A stretch of DNA of 64,000 bases from Hydractinia symbiolongicarpus. Taxonomy: Eukaryota; Cnidaria; Hydrozoa; Anthoathecata; Hydractiniidae. The stretch is taken from the NCBI RefSeq assembly GCF_029227915.1, contig NC_079888.1, positions 18,950,001 through 19,014,000 of the forward strand, in the 5' to 3' direction. This document shows, one piece after another, positions 1 to 12,135 of the stretch (position 1 is the first letter of the stretch; each line of letters opens with the position of its first letter). A program made the translations under genes and the position numbers. A model generated the notes under the pieces. The model saw only the letters and a list, made by a program, of their open reading frames with translations. It had not been told where the DNA came from and made no database searches.

Positions 1-176
1 CGAGTTATCCGAAGAAATTAACTTAAGGGGGACCAAAAAATGGTTCGAGAAAACGAATGTTCGAGTTATCCGGGGTTCGAGTTAACGAGTAGTTTTTAAA
101 AGGAAGTATTAGGAAATGTCCAAGGGACCGTAGAAAACAGTTCGAGCTAATAAAAATCCGAATACTCACTATTACG
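1..176. repeat. TTCGAG-rich decayed repeat at window edge
   Basis: The word TTCGAG, usually followed by TTA and often by TCCG, recurs about five times in these 176 bases in both 'tcgagttatccg' and 'tcgagttaacgag' forms. This is the look of a DNA-transposon end with repeated subterminal words, cut by the window edge. No open frame of interest is present. The family was not identified. Confidence 0.4.
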
Positions 177-600
177 GCGCAAATTTTCCACTGTGAATTT
201 TTTAACGCAATCATTAGTGTTGTTTTTGAAAAATATATATACACAAAAAGCATTTGACTGTTTTGTTTATAATAAATATAAATTCGCCACATATTTTTCT
301 TTCTTTTTTGGCGTGAAATATTTGGCTGTAAACTTTTAAATGCATTCATTAGTGTATATTTTTAAAAATATATATACAAGAAACGATTCTGACTGTTTTG
401 TTTTTAATGCTTTAAAGATTCAGTATTTTAAATTCGCCACCTAATTTTTTCTTTTTTGGCGCAGAATATTTGGCTGTAAACTTTTAACACAAACATTAGT
501 TTTATTTTTCAAAAAAATTATCGGAGAAAGAATTTGATTGTTTTGTTTTTAATGCTTCATAGATTCAGTACTTTACTTCGCCACAATTTTTTTTCTCGTG
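177..600. repeat. Three diverged tandem copies of a ~140-bp AT-rich unit
   Basis: Three units begin near 177, 310 and 458. Each runs in the same order through a GGCG start, a 'tttggctgtaaacttttaa' type segment, an ATTAGT word, a 'tgactgttttgttt' type segment and an 'attcgccac' end. Spacing is 134 to 149 bp, and copies differ by point changes and small indels. No coding potential is seen. From 601 to 840 there is only unremarkable AT-rich sequence ending in a run of 20 A at 821-840, immediately beyond the EXD2 stop codon. Confidence 0.7.
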
Positions 601-840
601 GAAGTTAAAAAGATATTTCGCAGTTAAATCGTCATTTAAACTGCGCTCCTTAGAAATACGCTGGTTTCGCCTGACAAACGTGACCAGATCTCTCGCGTTA
701 CAGAGGAGGTAATTGTATCCATATCGACAGGTAACCAGTAAAACATAAAACCATGTTTCGGATATCTGATTATGTAAATATAAACTTCAGAAAAAATATA
801 AAATATATAAACCAATATTTAAAAAAAAAAAAAAAAAAAA

Positions 841-3769
841 TTATAACACTACACCAGACTTAGCTTCACTTTTCGTTGTTTCAATCATAGAATTCTGCGA
901 TTGGATTTTATGAAGATTATGATCGATTGACCACATGGCTGGTAAATACTTTGGTTGCATGTATTCTAAAAAGTGTCTCCTCCACAAGCGTACAAACTCT
1001 GGTAATTCCCCCTCTGAGATAACACTTCGGACGACTCTCTCGCCGTGAAGCCCTTGAAAATTGCGATTTTCAACTTTAACGTTAATCTCAACAGTTTTCT
1101 TAAGCAAATCTTCGGATAATACGTTCACATTATGGTAGCTTCTAACAACCTCCTCTAATTCATTTCTTCTCATCACGGGTATTTTAGAGCCACTGTGTAG
1201 GAGAGCTTTCGCGGCAGATCTCACTTTAGCCAACTGTGGATTATCCACGTACATCATGCGCTCCTTTGTGCCCATAGGAGCGTCGTATCTTTCGGCCAGT
1301 TCTTGTCGCATTTGTTCGTCAGATTGTTGCGCCATTCTGTAAAATATTAATAAAACGAAAAGTAAATACCGGCAGTAAATTCACAGGCCTTCATAAGGTA
1401 AATTTCCATTCAAGAATAAAATGAAACAGTAGGATCAAACAACTCTGTTTTCTGGAATCTGATTGGTTAAAAAAAAAGTTCCGTTACGACCGTTTCTATG
1501 TAAGCTGGAGGTGCAATCATTATATTTTTTTAAATACAGGACCGGAACAATATATATATACAAAATAAAAAATAATAGTCAATCAAATGAAACTACTTTT
1601 CTTGTTTCTTTCTTTTTTGTTTCTGAGTGCAAATTTTGCTTTATTTTTTGACTCTGTAATTTATAAACAGGGCATTTTTAAATCGAATCCGCATAAAAAC
1701 ATGTTTCTTTCAGGGGTGGATACGCAAGAGATAGCCAAGAAACAATTTTTTACAGTGCCTTAGTCAATAAAGTGTTACCAAATACAAATATTTACTCTGT
1801 TGGTATCAGTGGAAGAGGAAACGAGTTAGTTACGACCAAAAAACGCACCTATGGCAATCCAAACACATCAATAGAACATCATGCGACATGTGATCTTTAA
1901 AATCTTGCGGAAAGTATTTCCTGTAGTCGTGCGGGACGATCATCTTGCGCACAAAACTGTCGGTAGATCCACACACGACACATACGTTTTCTTTCACCGT
2001 CGTGTAGTAGTCAGCGTCGGGCATCGGTCGGCCAGACGGCTCAAACAGCAACCTTACTGTGAAGGGAGATTCGCACTCGATTTCCCCTGAAAGCAAACAC
2101 ATCATATATAAAAAACTATATGACAGGAATGGTATACCTTTGCTTACTGTGCTGCAAAATCCAGATTTTTCTCTAATTTCAGGTTGCAAAGTACTCCTTT
2201 TTTAACAAACATAGTGTAATTTCCTTTCCGATTTTGTATGCTTACAAGAAATCTTTTTTCAGCCACAAAATACGTCAATGTTGGCAACCTTGTATATGTA
2301 ATGTTATGTTTTGCCAACAAAAGAAAAAAATTATTGATTTTCGATTTTACACAAGCAATCCTACCTAGTCCTTTGTGAAGGTACCAGCGTGCTTTGGATT
2401 CGTTTACCGTAGCCAGCACCTTTTTATCAGGTCCCAACAAAAAGCAATTTTCGTACAGCGGTTTACCACGGCACTGATGTTTGGAAACCTTTTGAACTCC
2501 AGCCTTAGTTGACATTGCCCGCGATGACATGCCGAGTTTTCCTTTGGCATTAACAGGTGGTCGGTATTTGTGATTGGTGTCTACTATGCCTTGACATAAG
2601 GAATAGGCGAGTTCAATTAACCAATCAGATGGCTTTGTGACATGGTAATTCTTAGGGAGAATTGGGTTAAGTTCGGTTAATTGATCGCTTGAGTGACAGT
2701 AGCAGTACAAATTTAATATTAGCTTTTCCCATGAGTCTCCGCCTGCCCATGTTTTAATGGTTTCCGTCTTCGTACTGAAAGAGTGCGGCAGCACGGAAAC
2801 ATTTTGTCGAGTAACTTTCCGTAGGAGTACAAGTGCGTAGAATATTTCCAGAGAAACAATGGCATCTTTTGCAGCATACAACACTTGCTGATTCGATAAA
2901 GATGCCGCTTCCCAATCGCCGCATCGGATGTGGTAATTTTTGTTTAATTTAATGTTCAATGCATTGGCTGAGAGTGATCGAAGACTTGTCCACTGGTAGC
3001 TGAAATAAAATATTGGTATGACTATGAGACATTGTGACTACGAGAATTTAGTATATACAACAGGTATAGCTATGCAGCAGACATAACTATGCAACAAATA
3101 TACCTATGCAACCTACACAATGAACAATTTACTCACGGGTCATCACTGTCATGAAGCACTATATCTTCCTGAACAGGTAAGCACCTTTGTGCCAAGTTGC
3201 GAAGATCAACAAAACCATGGACATTTACGCCATGGTACAGTAATCTTCTAACATCTTCCTGTATAGCCACTCCAAACTTTAAAATTTTGCGATCTTCTAA
3301 CAGCTTCCTGAGGCTATCTGGTATGGCTCCATTAGCATTTGATAACTGATAAAGCAAACAGTCATTTCCACAGGAGATTTGAATTAGAGCAACCCCATTC
3401 TTTTTAGATGAGTCCCATTCACAGTCAAGTCCAATAAAATTGACCTTATTTTCACCTACCATTCGTTTCTGTAGCAACTCATTGCACAACTGCACATCAC
3501 TTACAACAAAAACTTTTACCTTCTCATAAACAGATTTGATGTGCGTTGCGATGTATTTACGATTTGTATCAAACTTTATTCGTTGTCTTTTTAAATGTGA
3601 ATCATTTTTTAAGGGTAGTATTCGACGAGCTATTGGTAACACATAGCGAAAGAACATTTCTTTAAGCATGGAGCAAGTGGCAACAAGAACAAATCCTTCT
3701 GGGTATTCTGTGCTACTCCAGAAATACTCTTCATGATGAAGGGTCATGGTAAGCCATTCATACTTTTTT
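841..3769 (-). CDS. EXD2: EXD2-type 3'-5' exonuclease (5' end missing)
   Basis: This is a homologue of exonuclease 3'-5' domain-containing protein 2, a DEDDy nuclease linked in vertebrates to DNA end resection and to mitochondrial and ER membranes. Coding exons read right to left: 3137-3769, 2365-2999, 1849-2086 and 841-1336. All introns are GT-AG and every phase closes. The first exon holds the DnaQ-like domain: a LDCEWD exo I motif, GVAIQEDVRRL in exo II, and YAAKDA in exo III in the second exon. Exon 3 carries the EXD2-specific Cys pair CVVCG and, about 35 residues on, CLDCH. Exon 4 ends with the family's WRRHFLEYMQPKYLP and WSIDHN blocks. The first visible exon opens in phase 2 at an acceptor, so at least one upstream exon, expected to carry the N-terminal membrane anchor, was not located. 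An internal Met at 3747 is a possible but less likely start. The visible exons total 2,002 nt, close to the vertebrate length. Confidence 0.93.
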
Positions 3770-5340
3770 CTACACATGCAAAAGACCAATTAAATTTCTT
3801 CATAATGTATAATACATTTTACAGATAAAACAAGACAGTCAGGTGCATCAAATTAATTTATTTCCACAAATTTCTGAAAAATGTATGCTTTTGCTAAATA
3901 TATATATTATGTGGTTTTGAAATAACTAATTTTAAAAAATATATATAAGAAGTGAACAAAGGTTAAAACTATACTTTACTACCAGAAACTGGGGGTTCAA
4001 AGCTAAAATTGCCTACCTATGTTAAATATTATATCCCAATTCTGAAAGTGGATATTCCACAAAACCAAGCATGGTTCCACGCTTGATTTTGGAAGAAATA
4101 ACTTCTGTAATATTTTTTTCTACTTGTAGGCTTCAGCCAAAGAACCACAATCAACGTTTTTCAGGCACATTCAGCAAAATGTTATAACAATAACGATTGC
4201 TGCTTGTGGTCCTATCATTATCAAATTAAGCAAAAAAAGTTGCAAAAATTGTGCAGCAGAATCAAAATAGATTTGATACTCTTGCAAAGTTGTTTCAACA
4301 CAAAATTTGCTGGCAAAAAAATCAATTTTATTTCTGTGTCTTCTTAAAACAACCGAGACAAGCATGGCCTTCTAAGAGAACCTTCATGAAAAAACAAACA
4401 ATTGCGTGGATTTAATAAAGATAAATAAGAAGTACTGTGTAATGCAACAATCACATTAGTGGGGTACTTAATATCTATGAAACATTGCCAGCTACCCAAA
4501 ATATAGTTCTATTCACTCACCTAAAGGCCAAAACGCTCTCAATTAATACAGGAAACACTACAGTAAGTCCATTCATTGTAAATGTTTTAAAATTATGGTT
4601 TTCAGATCATCTATGTGGCAATGAGTTATTTTGCAGTCATGTATACACTAAGTAAAATTTGGATAGTCACTCTTGTACCACTTAAAAGACTATTACTTGT
4701 CAAATGTACGAAAATGTCCTGGGACAAAAATTTTCCATATAAACACAAAGTGATTTTTAGTATAATTATTAATGAGAGTGGCAAATGTCCTCTCCTGGCA
4801 ATCGTACCATCTCCTACAGCCCCTAACTGGGTTTGCACATTTATATATTAGGCACTTGCATGTGAAATTTTTTTAAGTTCCATACCTCTTAGAGCCTTAC
4901 ATATTGCGAATTACTTGAAACTTTCCCAAAAATTTATACGAAATCCTTATAATCAGGAAAATATAATAACTTTCATCAGGAATATCCTTGCTGTATAAAT
5001 TTGGAAACAATGAAGTATAACATGCTGTATAACTTTTAAAACAACACAAGCATATTTTGAATAACTTTCTAAACAGCACATGAAAAGTTTTTGCTGCAAA
5101 ACTTTTATAAACAAGTTTTTAGCCTTGCCTGTATTTTATATAATTTCACTAGAACAGCTATATAGTTGTTTTTATAAATCAAAACAAGGGTTCAAATTTA
5201 TTCAAATAAGTTTTTTTGGTAAGACAAATTATATTTTTTTCCTTCGTAACAAAAAAATATTAATTAAACTGTATGCATAAAGCCAAAATACGGGGAAAAT
5301 ATGGTTGTCATAATACATTAAAGAATTAAAAATTGCATGC
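3770..5340. other. Non-coding; upstream or first intron of EXD2
   Basis: AT-rich sequence with no recognisable exon or element. The missing 5' exon of EXD2 should be in this stretch or further right, because the exon at 3769 begins at a splice acceptor in phase 2. I could not pick a convincing candidate. Confidence 0.5.
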
Positions 5341-5705
5341 CTTCATGGCACCATAGATTAGTGGTTATAGCTCTCGTACTCTGTGCAGGAGACCGGGGTT
5401 CGATTCCTCTTGATGGCGATTCAACATAGGCAAGTGAATGTTACCACAGTGTAATGTTAACCCAAGCCATATGAGGGAAATTGGGGAGATGGCACACTGT
5501 GTGGGCTGTTGGATGTTGCCAGGAGTTGTCTAGTAGAGCGCGCGCCCTACTAATTGGGTCTACGTAAGTCAAAATGAGCATTAAATACTCTAGGACCCTC
5601 CATCTAAGCCATGGCCCCTTCTGAGAAATAATAGACAGGGTATATCCCTCGATATTTGTGAGGCTAGCCATGTAAAATATGCACATACATCTATCCATCT
5701 ATGTC
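5341..5705 (+). mobile_element. tRNA-derived SINE, family A, full copy
   Basis: The first 70 bases look like a decayed tRNA. An A-box-like TAGATTAGTGG lies at about 5354-5364 and a B box GGTTCGATTCC at about 5397-5407, the spacing expected of an internal RNA polymerase III promoter. A non-tRNA body follows to about 5705 and ends in an 'atctatccatctat' tail. The body recurs at 31755-32045 and 32235-32440. The missing 3' acceptor-stem complement and the 300-bp body show it is a SINE and not a tRNA gene. The body has no coding capacity, and mobilisation would have relied on a LINE. Confidence 0.75.
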
Positions 5706-7654
5706 AATCTACAAAGGAGCATAAATAGTTAATTTGGCCTAGGTGGTCTTTCTTTTCTTGCCTGTTGGGATGTGTGCATATGTACAGAACTTTGTAAACG
5801 TTTTTAACTCATTTCTAAACCAATTTCTGTGTGACGTATATAGATGTTTTGATTTCATTTTCAGAACAATAGGCATGTGCGCACTTTTGTGTAGGTAAAA
5901 AAGCAGGACTTCCACATGGTAAAATGATTATTAACGCTGATTATAAATTTTTTTGGGTAGCATAAGATTTAAGAGGAGCTGGAATTAAATTTTACCTAAA
6001 TTCTTCTAAAAGATTTTACTAATTTTGAGCGAATATTTCTTTAAGGATACGGTAACCCCTTTCAGAGTCATTTTTTTTAAAAAAAATATTTTTTCTAATT
6101 TTGATTCTTTGGCATATTTTCCTGATATGTTTAAAAAAAGAATCAAAAATATTTATTGTTAAGAGGGATAAAATGGGAAAAAATCCTTTTTATCTTTTTA
6201 GTTTTCAATAGTGTGCTCAAAGTTTGAAATTCCTCAAATATATTTAATCTGTATAACAATTAAAGAGAGTTTTGCAGAACGAATAAAAAAATTGCATCTC
6301 TACATATAACATAGGAAACATTCACACTTTAATAATCGATACAAATTTATTATTATTTATCATCTATACCTTTAGAAGTTATTTCTTTATTTTTTTCGTT
6401 TTTATCCTGTTATGTTATGTTATCCTGTTCTCTGTTCAACAATAACTAGACCTATAGTTCTACGAAAACACTATACCTTTAATTTTAAATAAAATATTCA
6501 TGAGTTATTAATTATTCATAATGTTTAAGTGAGTGTAACCATGATTCTTGTAGGTAAAACAAATCTCTTAGATTTGCTTTTTCTCGAAATAAATTTTTTA
6601 GTTGTAACGGTATACATTTTTGTTAAACACTACCCTCCATCTTGCCGATATTGTACGAAAACAAGTTTGTTGCAACAATTATATCTTTGGCTACAAAACT
6701 TTGCTTTTTCTAATGCAGAAAGTAAGTAAATATCGAGTTATTGATCTATCGTGCTTAAAAATAGATAAATCAGTCATAAAACACCTACTGTAACACAAAA
6801 TATGCTATATTTTTGGAACCACGTGTTGTTTTGAGTAAAAAAGCAAAGTTTTTTAGAGCTGAATAAGAGCTTTAGAATCATATTTTTTTCAATGAACAAA
6901 AATTTTACTGAGCGGAGTGTTTGACAAAATGAACTGGGAGGGTGAATTTTCGTATATAATTTTTTATCTCCTTTTTGGATTTTTTTTATGGAAATATTAT
7001 TTCATCACTCTAGAGATAATTTATTTGGCTTTCAGAATATATATATTTGCTAGGGTTAATATAGTGAACAGAGAAGATATTTTAAATATGCTGAGTATGT
7101 GCCTCAGGGGGTTACCGTATCCTTAATGGATGGATTTCCTTGATTATTATTGTCTGTTGTTTTTATTTTTTGCCTACAGAAATGCTTGCGCATGTGCAAA
7201 AAACCAAAAACTTTTTAACTTTTGTAAACATTTGCAAGTCATCTATCTATTAAAAGTTTTTCAATGTAGGGTAGGGGATTTTAGCTAGCTTAGCTATAGT
7301 AAAAGTCTGCAACATAAGTTGGAACAGTACCTGATAGAAATTGATTAGTTATCATGTATGTTGGTAATTAAAAACTATTCATTAAATTGCCTTTGACTAG
7401 CATGCGTTTTTCTTCAACACCATCGTGTTTGGCTAGATTTTTTTTTCCTGCAACATACGTATATACAAAAATAAAGAAGGTGCCACAGAATCTCCCCCTA
7501 ACCTTCTTTGCAGTTAGAGAGCCATATGCAAATTATTGCGGTATGAATATTAAAAAACAAAGGTCAAAGGAAAGGCAAGGAAATCAACAAAACTGCAAAA
7601 ATAATCTGTTTAGCATGCGTGCTTAGATAGTGTCAAATAAAACATGCACGAAGT
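5706..7654. other. Intergenic, no gene seen
   Basis: AT-rich sequence with only short chance frames. No splice-consistent exon, RNA gene or repeat with a partner in the window was recognised. Confidence 0.5.
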
Positions 7655-9883
7655 TTAAACTTTGCTGGGGGTCCAAACAGGCGCGGGAGAAAACAGACAT
7701 CCTCGTCCCCAGGGTCTTGTGACCCCTGAGCCGTTATTACGGAGTAGCCAACAATGACCCTGGAACAGGCTGGTCATGTGATTGCCTTTGACTGGCATGC
7801 GTGAAGGTCGGCCAAAAATATGCACACAGCAGATGATATGTTTTTTCAATATCAGGTTTCTTGTGGTAGGTTAACATAGCTCGTAGAAGGCGTCTGTGTC
7901 TAACTGTGTCCAGTGTTGCCAACTATCGTTCGTTTTACGGTGTTGACACCAACCTCAGCACGACAGTTGCTAAGTGGGAACGCTACTGACAGTTTGCGAC
8001 GATGGACAACCCAAGCTTCCATGAAATCTTTAGTATTCTTCGCTATGAATTCAGGCTCGCCATCTGATAAGAGTTCATCTGGGATGCAATATGTTACAAA
8101 AGTTCGGCGGAGACTGTTGGCAAGGCTTTTGCTACCTTTACTGGACCTTTCAACGATAGGTCAATTAGACTTGCTATCGGCAGATATGAAATACAAGTTG
8201 CATTGAAATTAGTCAATGCAGATTTGTTGAAAAGGGTACTGATGGTACACTAGCTGTGCTGGATGTAGTTGACGGTATCGAACACGTATGTTCTTAATAG
8301 CTGTAGTTATACCTGGCTAAAAAACAGAACCTTGGTGGACTACATTAATATTATTGAGGATGATGTTAGGATGATAATACTGCCCTTGTAAATCGTCAGC
8401 CTATCTATGGTTGATAGGTTGTTGCGATATTAATATTAATGCAGGGTGGGTGGAAGATCATGAACTCTAGCTGGGCATCCAGATTTGATTGTAGATACTA
8501 AATGTCGCATGTCAGTCTTGTCCATGCCCCATGTGACTGAGGAGATAGTAAAGATGCGATGGACTGGATATCCTGCTCTAGGTTGTAAGTGGAGTTCGAT
8601 CAATCATCGCCTGTCGTGGGTAGGATGCGATGTGCAGATGGTAGTGGTTCCAGCGAAAAGTTGGAATGCAATGTCGCAGTATCACTAGGGAGTGGCGTTA
8701 TTCCAAGATTTGCTTCTGCTGGCATGTCGGGAGGGGCTGTGAGATACTCAGTTCTAGCTTCTCGAAATATGATGCACGGTAAAGCCATATCTAAGTGATT
8801 TTTTCGTCAAGTTTCAGGCACGATTATTTCTTATATTTTCTAGGGATCTATTGAGGAATATCCTTAGAAGTGACTTATGGTCAACCACGATTATAAGATT
8901 GTTGCAGCCAAGGATAAAATGCCGAGCCTTGCTGAACGCGTCTGCTACATATGTACACTCAGGATGTACAAAACGACTGCCAGACAGGACCACTTTGCAA
9001 CAACAAAATGGTTTGACATTTTAAAAAGGCGCAGTGTTTTTGATACCCATTTTGGATCAATCGGTAGCCAAACATGCTGGTTTGCTTTTGTCGAAGTTGT
9101 GAACACCATTTTCGTTTTCTTCGATATTCTTCAAGTTATTGCAGGACGTCGTTCCATACAAAAACTTGTTTTTCAGTTTCAACAGATCACGGAACGGTTG
9201 CATGTGTTTGGTCATGCTGAGAGTGTAGACAACCTGGTTTATCAGCCCAAACCAAGAACGTATGCCTATTATGGTGTCTGATATTGAGAAAGCGGTTTTG
9301 GCTTAAGGGATGTTATCACTCGATTGAATAGTGCTACATGCAACCTTAAATCCAGAAAATTCCAACAGCGCCCAGGATAAACTTCTCAGAGTTTTGGATT
9401 AACCATTTCTATTACAAAGGTCAAGCCATCTTGGCGTCTGAAAGAAGCTTTTTTTCAAGGTGTCTTCCCAGAGCAAATCGTCGTGGAAAGCTTTGATATT
9501 ATTCGTGAAGTATGTTGCCATTTCATTGAATATATTCGTAAGCATCACCTGACGAAATGGAACCTTAAAGGGGTCGTGCAGTAACGACAGCAAACACTAG
9601 ATGTAATAAAGGTGGTGATATGCCTATCTTCGATGAGGTACGCTGTGTTATCTGTTCCATGCATCAGGTGGCGAACTTGGTGGAAAGGAGAAGGTATGTG
9701 GAGCGTTTTACGGGTGGCATGAGCGTTTATTGCCTGGAAACAAACAGTGCGCATTGGCTCATCGTTCTTTTTTGAAAACGCCACCATGTTACTGACTTTG
9801 CAGCTGAGACGTGCTAAATGATACATAAACGTACATCTCTCACGGTCATTTACGGCAGGAAAAAAAGTGTGCGCATGCGCCAT
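7655..9883 (-). pseudogene. Dead Ty3/gypsy-type LTR-retrotransposon pol
   Basis: Read on the minus strand, fragments in shifting frames line up in pol order. At 9545-9883 there is a reverse transcriptase fingers and palm segment with PSPFHQVR and an ITTFIT block. At 9399-9593 there is an HDDLLWEDT remnant of the RT catalytic region followed by a WLDLCNRNG block. Around 8877-9281 is the RT end and RNase H side, recognisable from WFGLINQV. At about 7660-8200 is an integrase core with an LSDGEPEF block and a downstream conserved Glu near RAEVGVNTVKR. Stops and frameshifts separate nearly every piece, so it encodes no working protein. No gag, protease or LTRs were recognised on either side. Confidence 0.75.
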
Positions 9884-10409
9884 TATTTGTTATCAAATTT
9901 TCTGCCGCAAGCGATTCATAATGGCCACCATCGCACGTGCTTCTAATTTCCCTTAAAAACAAATGTTTTTTGAGCCTCTGCGGTAGAGATCATCCCCTAA
10001 AAGGATTTTATTTTAGTAGAGCAGGCCTTGGACTATACAAAAACTCTAGATTCGACTACCCGAACACTTTCACTTTTGTTGGGAGGAGACAGAAAGAATA
10101 GCAATGTTTTGATTATAAAATTTTATAAGTTGGTGGAAAATGAAGATATTTGCTTTCCAACGCAAAGTCATGCTTTAAGACATGTTTTTCCTGAAAGCTG
10201 ATAGCCTGTTTTATCAAAAAAAACCAGTGGTTTGTGGCTGCCACTTTTTTTCTGAAAGAAATTGCTCCTCGGAAATGACCTTTCCGAGACTTCATAAATC
10301 GGTAAATATCATTATTTTAAATGAGAATTGCGCACTCAATAAGATAAATGTAAGCAATAAACCAGTGTTAGATGTGAAAAATGTTGCTTGTGGCTACCCC
10401 CTAACTTTT
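9884..10409. other. Intergenic, no gene seen
   Basis: No coding or RNA feature was recognised between the dead pol and the next inverted-repeat element. It may include upstream remains of the same retrotransposon that are too decayed to read. Confidence 0.4.
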
Positions 10410-11176
10410 CAGTCAGGGTAAACACTTAATTAGGCGACGGTAGGCTAATTAGGGCATACCACCTATTTACGCGACTCATTGTAGCCTAGTTAGACCATAT
10501 GTAACCTAGTTAAGACATTGCAATATTCAATGGCTTTTCACACATTCCTAAGAAAAAATAGCAAAAACACTTTGTTCAGAATGGATAGTGTATGCAACCA
10601 TGATTCCAAAATTGTCACTCGTGCCTTGATATGCTCGCGCAAGTAAGAATTATGTTAAAATGAAATATTACATGTCGCCTATTTAGGTGACGATAGTAAA
10701 ATACGCAATAATTTAATGAAGATATTCTTTCACAAAAAACGCAAAAAAAAAAATTGTTTTTTTTTAAGATGGATGTGGTAACAATTTGTTTTGTAACGTT
10801 TCTTTTTTATTTATCCTGTTTTAGCAACGTTAAAATCTTAGTCAAACAATACCACATTTTCATCCCCCATATTTCTTTTCCTGTGGCGTAAATGGCTGAA
10901 ATCCATTATTTAAAACAACAAATATTGCCACACAAGGTTTGGGCCATAAGTTGCCAATGCGCAATGCAAATAACACGATAATTGGTCAAAATTGTCTGCG
11001 ATTTGATTCACATAAAAATTGTAGTGCGAAACGCAATGATTTCGACGTATTTACAACAGAAAGTTTTCGTTCGCCTAGTTAAACTACGGTTAGCGTAATT
11101 AAACTACATCATGTCGCCTAACTAAATGACTCGCCTAATTAGGTCATGTCGTCTAATTAGGTGTTTACCCTGACTG
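10410..11176. mobile_element. 767-bp non-autonomous inverted-repeat element
   Basis: The ends are inverted repeats that begin CAGTCAGGGTAAACAC and continue with TAATTAG and CGAC with few mismatches (10410-10440 against 11147-11176). Both ends carry several further copies of TAATTAGGCGAC-like and TAGTTA words, in the style of transposase-binding subterminal repeats. A related inverted word (CGCCTATTTAGGTGACG) sits near the middle. TTT flanks both sides, so a 3-bp target duplication is possible but not proven. There is no transposase frame. The superfamily is uncertain. Confidence 0.75.
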
Positions 11177-11651
11177 TTTCACAGTCACCCAAAAGGGGTT
11201 AGGGTTTATTAATAGTTCTGCTAAAAATAATTTTTCATAGCGAAGGTTTGTTTGTTAATGAAAAATCTCATACAAAAAGAAATCGATAATATTTTTCTAT
11301 AATATGTATATAATTAACAAAACAACAAGTAACACTAAACCAGAGATGCTCCTGTGCATTTATTTGGACAGCATATCTGTTCGTACCCTGGAAAAAATTT
11401 TTGACTTATATAATTGAGGCTTATGCCGAGTTTGTGGTGTCTGATAAATCATGAAAAATTTATGTTTATCTCGCCGGAAAAAAGTCAGGGGTTTCACAGG
11501 AATATGTTAAACATTAACTCACATGTCTGTACATTTTTATGCACACTTTGCTATCATTTTACATGCTTTTTTATGAGAGCCTCAGGTTTTTTTAAAAGAT
11601 AAGAGCTTTTTGTAGGCCCCGCCATCTGCTCAATCATTGTTTTCCAAACCT

Positions 11652-12135
11652 AGAATCACCCAGAACCAGCTGGAATCAGTCAGAATGACCCCTAGGTCAT
11701 TCTGACTGATTCCAGACCAAATTAACACGAACAGTCACTTGAAAAAAATATAAACAACTAGGAAAAAACGCTGGTGTAAATAGTGCGTTAATAATTGGCT
11801 CCGTATCGAACGTGTATAACATAGACTTTAAAGGGAAAGACTCATGTTAGGTAGAAGACCTTCCAAGCCAACATTAAGAAATTGAAAAGGAGGACATTTA
11901 GTAAGAAGTTGGGAATTATGAAACTTTTTTTGTACAAAAAAATACATTTTATAATTGAGACTTGAAATAGAAACTTTTTGTTTTCGGGAAGTCGGCTGTA
12001 CGAGGTTTGTACCCGGGGTCCATTGAACGTTGACGGCTGGTCTGTTAAATTATTAAATTATAAAATATTGAAAACGATTGCCACACATTGGACATGCATG
12101 CGTTTTCGTGGTTTTGGGTGGTTCTGGGTGATTCT
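11652..12135. mobile_element. Short inverted-repeat element with a 44-bp hairpin
   Basis: The 16-bp arm AGAATCACCCAGAACC at 11652-11667 is repeated exactly in reverse complement at 12120-12135. Just inside the left arm lies a perfect hairpin: a 20-bp arm at 11671-11690, a CCTA loop, and the complementary arm at 11695-11714. No coding capacity is seen. Target duplication was not resolved. Confidence 0.6.

Noticed and set aside
2144-2364. Open read-through after EXD2 exon 2 (EKRFLVSIQNRKGNY...), taken at first as coding
   Set aside because: Using it breaks the reading frame into exon 3. Splicing at 2365 (GGACTAG/GTAGG) to 2086 restores phase and gives the family's KGLGEIE...PFTVRLLFEP junction, so it is intron.
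5341-5410. A tRNA gene
   Set aside because: A and B boxes are present, but there is no closing acceptor stem, and the sequence continues into a 300-bp body shared with another locus, so it is a SINE.
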